A program made the position numbers and the translations under genes. This document shows, piece after piece, positions 1-6,700 of a stretch of DNA of 20,520 nucleotides (position 1 is the stretch's first letter; every line of letters starts with the position of its first letter). Source of the DNA: CALFVT01 sp039989855 (GTDB lineage Bacteria; Pseudomonadota; Alphaproteobacteria; Caulobacterales; Maricaulaceae). The DNA lies in NCBI GenBank assembly GCA_039989855.1, contig JBDXGZ010000021.1, forward strand, positions 1 through 20,520, written 5' to 3'. The notes below the pieces were generated by a model that saw only the letters and a program-made list of their open reading frames with translations, made no database searches and had not been told where the DNA came from.

Positions 1-141
1 GAAATGGTTATGCCTGGCGATAATGTTCATGTGAATGTTGAGCTGATCGTGCCAATCGCCATGGAAGAGAAGCTTCGCTTCGCGATCCGTGAAGGTGGCC
101 GTACAGTCGGTGCCGGCGTCGTCGCTAAAATTATTGAGTAG
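1..141 (+). CDS. tuf: Elongation factor Tu, C-terminal 46 residues (5' end outside window)
   Basis: This is the last part of an EF-Tu gene, the GTPase that delivers aminoacyl-tRNA to the ribosome. The reading frame is open from base 1 and stops at TAG 139-141. The residues MPGDNVHVNVELIVPIAMEE and the closing IREGGRTVGAGVV are the conserved end of EF-Tu domain III, the beta-barrel that contacts tRNA and EF-Ts. The gene sits just before tRNA-Trp and secE, the classic position of the second tuf copy (tufB-like) in proteobacteria. Another tuf begins at the far right of the window in the same orientation, so the genome has at least two copies. Only the 3' end is visible, so the start and regulation cannot be judged. 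Confidence 0.97.
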   Translation, partial: EMVMPGDNVHVNVELIVPIAMEEKLRFAIREGGRTVGAGVVAKIIE

Positions 142-156
142 GATTATCTGAACATA

Positions 157-187
157 GCGCGCCGTTCGCGGCGCGTCCTTCCCGTTT
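157..187 (+). terminator. GC-rich hairpin after tuf, possible weak terminator or processing site
   Basis: Arms GCGCGCCG (157-164) and CGGCGCGT (169-176) pair over eight positions, seven of them Watson-Crick, around a TTCG loop. A pyrimidine-rich but interrupted tail (177-187, ending GTTT) follows. It begins 15 nt after the tuf stop and ends just before tRNA-Trp. The T-tract is poor, so it may reduce read-through or mark an RNA cleavage site that frees the tRNA, rather than being a full terminator. Confidence 0.5.
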
Positions 188-193
188 CATTAT

Positions 194-269
194 AGGGGTG
201 TAGCTCAGTTGGTAGAGCACTGGTTTCCAAAACCAGCGGTCGTGAGTTCGAGTCTCTCCGCCCCTGCCA
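194..269 (+). tRNA. trnW: tRNA-Trp (anticodon CCA)
   Basis: A complete cloverleaf of 76 nt with encoded CCA. The acceptor arms AGGGGTG (194-200) and CGCCCCT (259-265) pair with one G-T wobble. G266 is the discriminator and CCA is at 267-269. The D-arm region reads TAGCTCAGTTGGTAGAGC. The anticodon stem CTGGT (220-224)/ACCAG (232-236) encloses loop TTCCAAA with anticodon CCA at 227-229, which reads the tryptophan codon UGG. The T-arm contains GTTCGAG. Placement between tuf and secE is the conserved arrangement in many bacteria, and it is probably co-transcribed with tuf or from an undetected upstream promoter. Confidence 0.98.
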
Positions 270-310
270 CGCCCTAAAAAGCGACCTAAAATGACATTGG
301 GACTTGAAAT

Positions 311-347
311 AACGCGGATGCAGGGCCAAGTCCTGCTTTCGCGTTTT
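311..347 (+). other. Long hairpin with T-run between tRNA-Trp and secE
   Basis: AACGCG (311-316) pairs with CGCGTT (340-345) and GCAGGG (320-325) pairs with TCCTGC (331-336). The two stems are separated by a small GAT/TTT internal loop and capped by CCAAG. The outer stem runs into TTTT (344-347). The structure ends 15 nt before the secE ATG. It looks like a partial rho-independent attenuator or an RNase site separating the tRNA from the secE-nusG message. The fold was read by eye and no energy was computed. Confidence 0.55.
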
Positions 348-362
348 GGAGTTTAAAAAAGA

Positions 363-575
363 ATGGCTGAAAAATCCGCTGATAAAGTCGGTCCTGTTAA
401 GTATTTCGGGCAAGTTCGTCAAGAAGGCCGAAAGGTTGTCTGGCCAACGTGGCCAGAAGTGTATAAGACGACGATTCTTGTCATGATTATGGTGGCAATT
501 ATGGGTCTATTCTTTTTCATCGTGGATTGGGCTTTGGCCAATCTGGTTCAACTGATCCTCTCGATCGGTCAGTAA
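363..575 (+). CDS. secE: Preprotein translocase subunit SecE
   Basis: Encodes the 70-residue SecE subunit of the SecYEG channel, which clamps SecY in the inner membrane. The N-terminal cytoplasmic segment carries the family signature VRQEGRKVVWPTWPE (about residues 18-32). One hydrophobic membrane span follows (about residues 37-60, rich in I, M, V and F) and a short tail. This is the single-span form usual outside enterobacteria, whose SecE has three spans. ATG 363 is the natural start because it gives the family's typical length, but no good Shine-Dalgarno precedes it (the preceding bases are A-rich), so initiation may be weak or structure-dependent. nusG follows after 20 bases, the near-universal secE-nusG pairing. 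Confidence 0.96.
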   Translation: MAEKSADKVGPVKYFGQVRQEGRKVVWPTWPEVYKTTILVMIMVAIMGLFFFIVDWALANLVQLILSIGQ

Positions 576-595
576 GTTAAGTAAAGGCGACGTGC

Positions 596-1129
596 ATGGA
601 AGCTAAGTGGTATATCGTACAGGCTTACTCGAACTTCGAGAAGCATGTTCAGCGCGCCATTGAGCGTGAGGCGGCAGTTAAGGGAATTGATCACCTCTTT
701 GAAGAGATTCTCGTGCCAACAGAGCAGGTCGTTGAGGTTCGCAAGGGTCGTAAGGTTGAGAGTGAGCGTAAATTCTTCCCGGGTTATGTCTTGGTAAAGA
801 TGGTTTTGACGGATGCTGCGCATCACTTGGTGAAAAATACACCGAAAGTAACGGGTTTTCTCGGGTCTGGTAGTCGTCCGCTTCCTGTGTCTGAGGCTGA
901 AGTGCAGCGTATTGTTGGTAAAATTGCTGATGGTGTAGATGCGCCGCGTCCGATGATCACATTTGATGTTGGCGAAACGGTCAAAGTTATCGATGGGCCG
1001 TTCCAAAGCTTTAACGGTAGCGTTGAAAGCGTTGATGATGAAAATGCACGTTTGAAAGTGCTGATTAATATTTTTGGGCAGGGAACTCCTGTCGAATTGG
1101 ATTATACCCAGGTCGAAAAACAGACTTAG
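596..1129 (+). CDS. nusG: Transcription termination/antitermination factor NusG
   Basis: A 177-residue NusG that binds elongating RNA polymerase, suppresses pausing, and links it to Rho or to ribosomal protein S10. The N-terminal NGN domain (about residues 4-110) begins with KWYIVQAYSNFEKHV and includes the conserved FFPGYVLVKM segment, which lies at the polymerase clamp. The C-terminal KOW domain starts near residue 126 with GETVKVIDGPFQSFNGSV and ends with a hydrophobic strand rich in V, L and I. AAGGCGA at 584-590 is a fair ribosome binding site for ATG 596. It lies between secE and rplK and is presumably in the same transcript. The length is normal for the family and nothing is unusual. 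Confidence 0.97.
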   Translation: MEAKWYIVQAYSNFEKHVQRAIEREAAVKGIDHLFEEILVPTEQVVEVRKGRKVESERKFFPGYVLVKMVLTDAAHHLVKNTPKVTGFLGSGSRPLPVSEAEVQRIVGKIADGVDAPRPMITFDVGETVKVIDGPFQSFNGSVESVDDENARLKVLINIFGQGTPVELDYTQVEKQT

Positions 1130-1139
1130 GTGTATATAG

Positions 1140-1237
1140 CTCCCTTTATTATAAAGGGGGTGTCGTGTGGGAGATGGGCGGAAAGACCTCTGCGCTGTCG
1201 GACCACGCACCACAATCATAACGGATGAGCCGTTATG
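1140..1237 (+). promoter_or_regulatory. Structured leader between nusG and rplK (candidate L1-type autoregulatory site)
   Basis: Three foldable elements fill this gap. CTCCCTTTA (1140-1148) and TAAAGGGGG (1152-1160) form a hairpin with loop TTA. GTG-T-CGTG-T-GG (1160-1170) can pair with CC-ACG-CAC (1203-1210) with two bulged T residues, enclosing an inner stem AGA(T)GG/CCTCT (1172-1191). CATAACGG (1217-1224) and CCGTTATG (1230-1237) form a perfect 8-bp hairpin with loop ATGAG. In E. coli, L1 represses rplK-rplA by binding a leader here that mimics its 23S site. That this structure does the same is inference from position and from the ATGAG loop only. Confidence 0.5.
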
Positions 1238-1275
1238 TTAATTAAACGAAGTCTTTGACTTCATAGGAGTGGAAA

Positions 1276-1704
1276 ATGGCAAAAAAGATTCAGGGCTACA
1301 TCAAGCTCATGATTCCTGCTGGCGCAGCTAATCCATCACCGCCTCTCGGGCCTGCATTGGGTCAGCGCGGTGTGAACATCATGGAATTTGCAAAAGCATT
1401 TAACGCAAAAACAAGTGAGCTTGAAAAGAACATCCCGATCCCGACTGTTATTACAGTCTATCAGGATAAGTCTTTCACCTTCATCACCAAAACATCACCA
1501 GCCTCTTATTACCTTAAGAAGGCTGCAGGCAAAAAATCGGGTGCTAACCATCCAGGCCGCGAAATTGGTGGGTCTGTATCTGTGGCGCAGTGTCGCGAGA
1601 TTGCAGAGAAGAAAATGGCCGATCTTAACGCAAATGATCTCGATCAAGCGACTAAGATTATCGAAGGCACAGCCCGTTCTATGGGTTATGAGGTGACAGG
1701 GTAA
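1276..1704 (+). CDS. rplK: 50S ribosomal protein L11
   Basis: A 142-residue L11, which binds the GTPase-associated centre of 23S rRNA and forms the base of the stalk where EF-G and EF-Tu act. The N-terminal domain begins MAKKIQGYIKLMIPAG and carries the proline-rich PSPPLGPALGQRGVN loop, the region tied to thiopeptide sensitivity. The C-terminal rRNA-binding domain (about residues 72-142) includes KTSPASYYLKKAAG and ends GTARSMGYEV. AGGAGTGG at 1265-1272 is a good ribosome binding site before ATG 1276. rplA begins four bases after the stop, consistent with translational coupling of the pair. Confidence 0.98.
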   Translation: MAKKIQGYIKLMIPAGAANPSPPLGPALGQRGVNIMEFAKAFNAKTSELEKNIPIPTVITVYQDKSFTFITKTSPASYYLKKAAGKKSGANHPGREIGGSVSVAQCREIAEKKMADLNANDLDQATKIIEGTARSMGYEVTG

Positions 1705-1708
1705 GATC

Positions 1709-2404
1709 ATGGCTAAAGCAGGAAAAAGAATAAAGGCGGCTCGGGCGACATTTGATAAAAATGCAGCGCACTCAGTCGCGGACGCTGTCAAAATTATTAA
1801 AGACAGTGCGAAAGTAAAGTTTGACGAAACGGTTGAGCTTGCGCTTAATCTTGGGATTGACCCACGCCATGCTGACCAAATGGTTCGCGGTGTGTGTAAT
1901 CTTCCAAACGGAACAGGCCGTTCAGTACGCGTCGCTGTTTTTGCAAAGGACGCTAAGGCGGAAGAAGCAAAAGCTGCGGGTGCTGATATTGTTGGCGCTG
2001 AAGATTTGGTTGCCTCTGTTCAAGAGGGTAATCTTGATTTTGACCGTGTTATTGCCACGCCCGACATGATGCCGCTTGTTGGCCGTGTTGCGCGTGTATT
2101 GGGGCCTAAAGGCCTCATGCCAAACCCGAAAGTTGGAACGGTTACGGCTGATATTGCCAAGGCGGTTAAAGACGCTAAGGGTGGCGCTGTTGAATTTCGC
2201 GCTGAGAAGACCGGTATTGTTCATGCAGGCGTTGGTAAAGCCAGCTTCGATCAAGATAAGCTCGCTGAGAATGTTCAGACATTTATTACGGCTATTCAGA
2301 AGGCCCGTCCATCTGGTGCCAAAGGTGTGTTTATCAAGAAAATTACACTCAGCTCTACAATGGGCCCTGGTGTTAAGATTGACACATCCGCTGCGTCAGC
2401 CTAA
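1709..2404 (+). CDS. rplA: 50S ribosomal protein L1
   Basis: A 231-residue L1, the mobile stalk protein near the ribosomal E site. In many bacteria it is also a translational repressor of its own rplK-rplA message. The two-domain architecture is intact. The conserved segment VLGPKGLMPNPKVGTV lies near residues 130-146, followed by the alternation of basic and glycine residues of domain I; the C-terminal part with FIKKITLSSTMGPG completes domain I. Start ATG 1709 uses purines within the 3' end of rplK (AGGTGACAGGG) as its ribosome binding site, so the two genes are tightly linked. Length and sequence are ordinary. Confidence 0.98.
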   Translation: MAKAGKRIKAARATFDKNAAHSVADAVKIIKDSAKVKFDETVELALNLGIDPRHADQMVRGVCNLPNGTGRSVRVAVFAKDAKAEEAKAAGADIVGAEDLVASVQEGNLDFDRVIATPDMMPLVGRVARVLGPKGLMPNPKVGTVTADIAKAVKDAKGGAVEFRAEKTGIVHAGVGKASFDQDKLAENVQTFITAIQKARPSGAKGVFIKKITLSSTMGPGVKIDTSAASA

Positions 2405-2424
2405 AGCCGCGCATTGAAAAAGAA

Positions 2425-2449
2425 TTTAGCGGCTGGTTTGGCCGCTAAA
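2425..2449 (+). other. Perfect 9-bp hairpin after rplA
   Basis: TTTAGCGGC (2425-2433) and GCCGCTAAA (2441-2449) are exact inverted copies around the loop TGGTTTG. No T-run follows. It is therefore more likely an mRNA 3'-end stabiliser or cleavage site between the L11/L1 and L10/L12 parts of the transcript than a terminator. Confidence 0.6.
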
Positions 2450-2474
2450 CGGGCGTTCCGTTAAGGAGCGTTCA

Positions 2475-2669
2475 CTGTCCGAGACTACTGGTGTCACCAA
2501 TTTGGGTGGCTTAATCGCCAGTATAGACAGGATGAGACTGATTTTGGGCCTTATGGCTTACGTTCAGTTCGAACCCTGGGACAGACCTCGGCTTTAAATC
2601 GTGGGTTATCTCACGAGGCAAGGCCTCTTAAAGGCCTCTCATGGGGAGAGGTTGTAAACAGGGAGACCG
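2475..2669 (+). promoter_or_regulatory. Ribosomal protein L10 leader RNA upstream of rplJ
   Basis: A structured leader of about 200 nt precedes rplJ. CTGT (2475-2478) pairs with ACAG (2527-2530). After an unpaired purine-rich CCGAGA on one side only, CTA and CTGGTG pair with CGCCAG and TAG (2515-2526). This asymmetric arrangement resembles the kinked stem that the L10-(L12)4 complex binds in known L10 leaders. Downstream, CCTCG (2586-2590) can pair with CGAGG (2614-2618). AGGCCT (2621-2626) can pair with AGGCCT (2632-2637), and the second copy can instead pair as CCTCTC (2635-2640) with GAGAGG (2646-2651). These last two are mutually exclusive and lie just before the rplJ ribosome binding site. 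L10 autoregulation is established for this locus in other bacteria; applying it here is inference. Confidence 0.75.
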
Positions 2670-2672
2670 CAA

Positions 2673-3188
2673 ATGGATCGTTCTCAAAAAGAGGAAATGG
2701 TCAAAGTTCTCGAAGAGATTTTTGATAATTCCGGATCCGTAGTTATGGCTGAATACTCAGGCTTAACTGTTGCGGAAATGACCGAGTTGCGTGCAAAACT
2801 TCGTGAGAAGAATGCATCAATTCGTGTTGTGAAAAACCGTCTCGCTAAAATTGCTATGAAGGGCCGTGCTTTTGAAGCAGCCGGAGCTATGTTGACAGGA
2901 CCTGTCGCCGTTGCTTACGCTGATGAAATCGGTGCTGCGCCTAAAGTAGCTGTTGAATACGCCAAAGGAAGCCAAGCTTTCAATATTATTGGCGGATTTA
3001 TGGGTGAAGAAATCTTTGATGCAGCTGGCATTGACACGCTGTCCAAACTTCCATCCCGCGAGGAGCTTATTTCGCTGGCCGCTCAGAGTCTTCTGGGTCC
3101 AACGAAAACGATCGCATCTGCACTTACGTCACAAGCTGGAAATCTGGCTGGCGCAATTGCGACTATCGAAGAAAAAGCTGCGGCATAA
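2673..3188 (+). CDS. rplJ: 50S ribosomal protein L10
   Basis: A 171-residue L10, which anchors the L7/L12 dimers to the ribosome and, with them, usually represses its own mRNA. It begins MDRSQKEEMVKVLEEIF and includes the family segments EYSGLTVAEMTELRAKLRE and RVVKNRLAKIAM (residues about 26-65) of the rRNA-binding domain. The alanine-rich C-terminal helix (from about residue 145), where L12 dimers dock, is present. GGGAGA at 2661-2666 serves as ribosome binding site. rplL follows after 48 bases, the conserved rplJL pair. The long leader before it is described separately. Confidence 0.98.
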   Translation: MDRSQKEEMVKVLEEIFDNSGSVVMAEYSGLTVAEMTELRAKLREKNASIRVVKNRLAKIAMKGRAFEAAGAMLTGPVAVAYADEIGAAPKVAVEYAKGSQAFNIIGGFMGEEIFDAAGIDTLSKLPSREELISLAAQSLLGPTKTIASALTSQAGNLAGAIATIEEKAAA

Positions 3189-3236
3189 TCACAACATCAT
3201 TCTCGCATATATCGAACTGAAAAAAAGGAAGCTGAA

Positions 3237-3608
3237 ATGGCTGATGTAAAAAAATTAGCGGAAGAATTGGTTAAACTAACCGTTCTTGAAGCAAAAGAAC
3301 TGAACGATACTCTGAAAGACGAATATGGTATCGAACCAGCAGCGGCAGCTGTTGTTGCTGGCCCAGCGGCTGGCGGCGGCGAAGCAGCTGAAGCTAAGAC
3401 TGACTTTGACGTCATTCTTGCCTCTTTCGGCGGCAATAAAATTGCTGTTATTAAAGAGGTTCGCGCAATCACAGGTCTTGGCCTTAAAGAGGCTAAAGAG
3501 CTTGTTGAAGGCGCACCAAAAGCTGTTAAAGAGGGTGTACCTCAGGCAGAAGCTGATGAGCTTAAAGAAAAGCTCGAAGCAACTGGCGCGACAGTCGAAC
3601 TCAAGTAG
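3237..3608 (+). CDS. rplL: 50S ribosomal protein L7/L12
   Basis: A 123-residue L7/L12 stalk protein, present in several dimers per ribosome, which recruits translation factors and stimulates their GTPase. The N-terminal dimerisation domain (residues 1-32) is followed by an alanine/glycine/valine hinge (about 34-53). The globular C-terminal domain begins KTDFDVIL and contains the factor-binding region with KIAVIKEVRAITGLGLKEAK. The ribosome binding site AAGGAAG at 3226-3232 is strong, matching the higher copy number of L12 compared with L10. The typical length and acidic composition leave no doubt about identity. Confidence 0.98.
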   Translation: MADVKKLAEELVKLTVLEAKELNDTLKDEYGIEPAAAAVVAGPAAGGGEAAEAKTDFDVILASFGGNKIAVIKEVRAITGLGLKEAKELVEGAPKAVKEGVPQAEADELKEKLEATGATVELK

Positions 3609-3621
3609 TTCTAAGCGTTTT

Positions 3622-3656
3622 AGTGGTGGTCAGCGCAGCTGTCCGCCACTTTCGTC
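3622..3656 (+). terminator. Attenuator-like hairpin between rplL and rpoB
   Basis: AGTGGTGG (3622-3629) pairs with CCGCCACT (3643-3650) with one wobble, and CAGC (3631-3634) pairs with GCTG (3638-3641) inside it. A short T-rich stretch, TTTCGT, follows from 3650. The weak T-tract suggests partial termination. E. coli has an attenuator and an RNase III site in the same gap, lowering rpoBC expression relative to the ribosomal proteins; the same role here is inferred from position and structure. Confidence 0.6.
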
Positions 3657-3686
3657 GTATTTGGGGACGAAAAACCCGCTTGCTGC

Positions 3687-3707
3687 TTGACACAGCCTAA
3701 CTGTCAA
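3687..3707 (+). promoter_or_regulatory. Inverted repeat TTGACA/TGTCAA upstream of rpoB
   Basis: TTGACA (3687-3692) matches the sigma70 -35 consensus exactly and is mirrored by TGTCAA (3702-3707) nine bases later. A -10 is poor: ATTGAT (3711-3716), at 18-bp spacing, matches only half the consensus. It could be a minor rpoB promoter overlapped by an operator, or simply another RNA hairpin in the rplL-rpoB spacer. Confidence 0.35.
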
Positions 3708-3760
3708 CGGATTGATAAGTCGAGAGTTGTGTCTGCAGCACAAGATTCTCGTATAACACG

Positions 3761-3767
3761 AAAAAGG
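3761..3767 (+). promoter_or_regulatory. Ribosome binding site that fixes the rpoB start
   Basis: AAAAAGG ends eight bases before ATG 3776. An upstream in-frame GTG at 3767 would overlap this site and leave no ribosome binding site for itself, so ATG 3776 is preferred. Confidence 0.75.
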
Positions 3768-3775
3768 TGTCTTTC

Positions 3776-6700
3776 ATGTCGCTTTCATTCACGGGTAAAA
3801 AACGTATTCGCAAGAACTTTGGACGGATTCCGGAAGTCGTCCGCATGCCAAACCTCATAGAGGTTCAAAAAAGTTCTTACGAGCAGTTCTTACAAAAGAA
3901 TATAGATCACTCGGAACGCGGTGATCGCGGGCTTAACGGTACATTCCAATCTGTCTTCCCTGTTCGGGATTTCTCAGACCGGGCTGTGCTTGAATATGTA
4001 TCATTTGTATTTGATCCGCCAAAATTTGATGAAGAAGAGTGTCGGCAGCGCGATATAACATACGCAGCGCCCCTTAAAGTCAAAATGCGCTTGGTTGTTT
4101 TCGAAATTGACGAAGACACACAGGCTCGCTCAGTCAAAGATATTAAAGAGCAAGACGTCTATATGGGCGACATTCCGCTCATGACGGAAAAGGGTACATT
4201 TATTGTCAACGGAACTGACCGTGTGATCGTGTCTCAAATGCACAGATCGCCAGGTGTGTTCTTTGATCACGACAAGGGTAAGAGCCATAGTTCTGGCAAA
4301 TTCCTCTTCTCGTCACGGATTATTCCTTACCGTGGCTCGTGGCTTGATTTTGAATTTGACCACAAAGATATTTTACACGCACGGATTGACCGCCGCCGGA
4401 AACTTCCTGCGACGACTGTGCTTTATGCTTTGGGCATGTCTAAAGAGCAAATTCTTGAAGAATATTATGAAAAGCTAGATTTCAATCGTGCTAAAAAGGA
4501 AGGTGGATGGACCCGTCCATTTGTCGCCGCTGATTACCGTGGGGCTAAGCTTGTTCGTGATCTTGTGGATTCCAAGACAGGCGAAGTTGTCGCTCCGTCT
4601 GGTCGTAAACTGACAGCGCGCGGCGCTAAGAAGTTGGCTGAAGGTGGCTTGAAGCAAATTCTGATCACTGACGAAGAATTGTCAGAGCGTTTTGCGGCTG
4701 AAGATATCGTCAATATGACAACAGGTAAGATCTACGCGGAAGCGGGTGATGCTCTGGCGGAAGAGGTTCTTGAAGCGATTGCTGAAGCGGGCATCAATGA
4801 ATTGTCTGTTCTTAATATCGATCATGTTAATGTCGGGCCGTATATTCGGAACACATTAGCTGTTGATAAAAACGATAGCCGAGAAGGTGCTTTGACCGAT
4901 ATTTACCGTGTCATGCGCCCGGGTGAGCCACCGACGGCGGAAGCTGCGGAAGATCTGTTTAACTCTCTGTTCTTTGACGGAGAGCGCTATGACCTGTCTG
5001 CCGTGGGTCGTGTAAAAATGAACATGCGTATGGATTTGGATTGCCCAGATGATATTCGCACGCTCCGTCCAGAAGATTTACTGGCTGTGGTTGATACTTT
5101 GACTAAACTTAAAGACGGTATCGGCTCTGTTGACGATATTGATAACCTCGGCAATCGCCGTGTTCGCTCCGTTGGTGAGTTGATGGAAAATCAATACCGT
5201 ATTGGTCTGCTCCGTATGGAGCGCGCGATCAAAGAGCGGATGCAATCTGTCGATATTGAAACGGTTATGCCGCATGATTTAATCAATGCGAAACCTGCCG
5301 CCGCGGTTGTACGTGAATTCTTTGGCTCTTCGCAGCTGTCACAATTTATGGACCAAACCAACCCGCTGTCAGAGATTACGCATAAGCGTCGTCTTTCAGC
5401 CCTCGGCCCCGGCGGTTTGACTCGCGAACGAGCAGGCTTTGAAGTCCGCGATGTTCATCCAACTCATTATGGTCGGATTTGTCCGATTGAAACACCAGAG
5501 GGACCAAACATTGGTTTGATTAACTCTTTGGCGACCCATGCGCGCGTGAATAAATACGGCTTTATTGAAAGTCCTTACCGCCGCGTCGAAAATGGCAAGC
5601 TGACCGACGAAGTTATCTATGTCTCTGCTATGGAAGAGGCTCGCTTTTCAATCGCTCAGGCGAATGCGGAAATTAATGAAAAAGGTATGCTCGCGCAGGA
5701 TGTCTTGACCTGTCGTGTTAACGGTGAAAACACACTTGTGAACCGTGAAGATGTTGACTTTATCGACGTCTCTCCGAAGCAGCTTGTGTCTGTTGCGGCG
5801 GCGCTTATTCCGTTCCTCGAAAATGATGATGCGAACCGCGCCTTGATGGGGTCAAACATGATGCGTCAGGCTGTGCCACTGCTTAAGGCAGAAGCGCCTT
5901 TGGTCGGTACAGGCATGGAAAGCATTGTCGCGCTCGATTCAGGCGCGACAGTTGCCGCCAAGCGGACCGGTGTTGTTGAGCAAGTTGACGCGAAGCGGAT
6001 TGTTGTCCGTGCGACAGCCGAAGCTGACCTCAAGAAATCTGGTGTTGATATTTACAACCTTCTTAAGTTCCAACGCTCGAACCAATCGACCTGTATCAAT
6101 CAGCGTCCTTTGGTGAAAGTTGGTGATATTGTTCAAGAAGGCGATATTATTGCGGATGGCCCGTCAACGGACCTCGGCGAACTGGCTCTCGGTAAAAACG
6201 TTCTCGTGGCCTTTATGCCGTGGAACGGATATAACTTTGAGGATTCAATTCTGATCTCTGAACGCATCGTGCGTGATGATGTTTATACATCGCTTCATAT
6301 CGAAGAATTCTCTGTCATGGCCCGTGATACAAAGCTCGGCCCTGAAGAGATTACCCGCGATATTCCAAATGTCGGCGAAGAAAGCCTGCGTAACCTTGAC
6401 GAAGCCGGTATTGTGGCTGTCGGGGCGGAAGTTTTTGGTGGTGATATTCTTGTCGGTAAGGTGACGCCAAAAGGCGAAAGCCCAATGACGCCAGAAGAGA
6501 AACTTCTTCGGGCTATCTTTGGTGAGAAAGCCTCTGACGTACGCGATACATCCTTGAAACTACCTCCGGGAGCTTCGTCAGGGACAGTTGTTGAAGTGCG
6601 TGTCTTTAACCGCCACGGTGTTGATAAAGACGAACGGGCTTTACAGATTGAACGTGAAGAGATTGAATTCTTGGGTAAAGACCGTGATGACGAACTTAAA

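Noticed and set aside
304..332. TTGAAA as a secE promoter -35
   Set aside because: No acceptable -10 lies 15-19 bases downstream, and the area is occupied by the hairpin at 311-347.
144..422. Minus-strand frame of 92 residues across tRNA-Trp
   Set aside because: It covers the complement of the tRNA and reads like the well-known false proteins translated from tRNA genes (RRDSNSRPLVLETSALPTEL-type), overlapping the secE start.
569..1219. 216-residue minus-strand frame opposite nusG
   Set aside because: It lies antisense to a strongly conserved gene, has no ribosome binding site or recognisable domain, and its composition follows from the codon pattern of nusG.
2425..2449. Hairpin after rplA as a rho-independent terminator
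   Set aside because: There is no T-run after the stem, and rplJ, downstream, needs read-through or a promoter that is not apparent.
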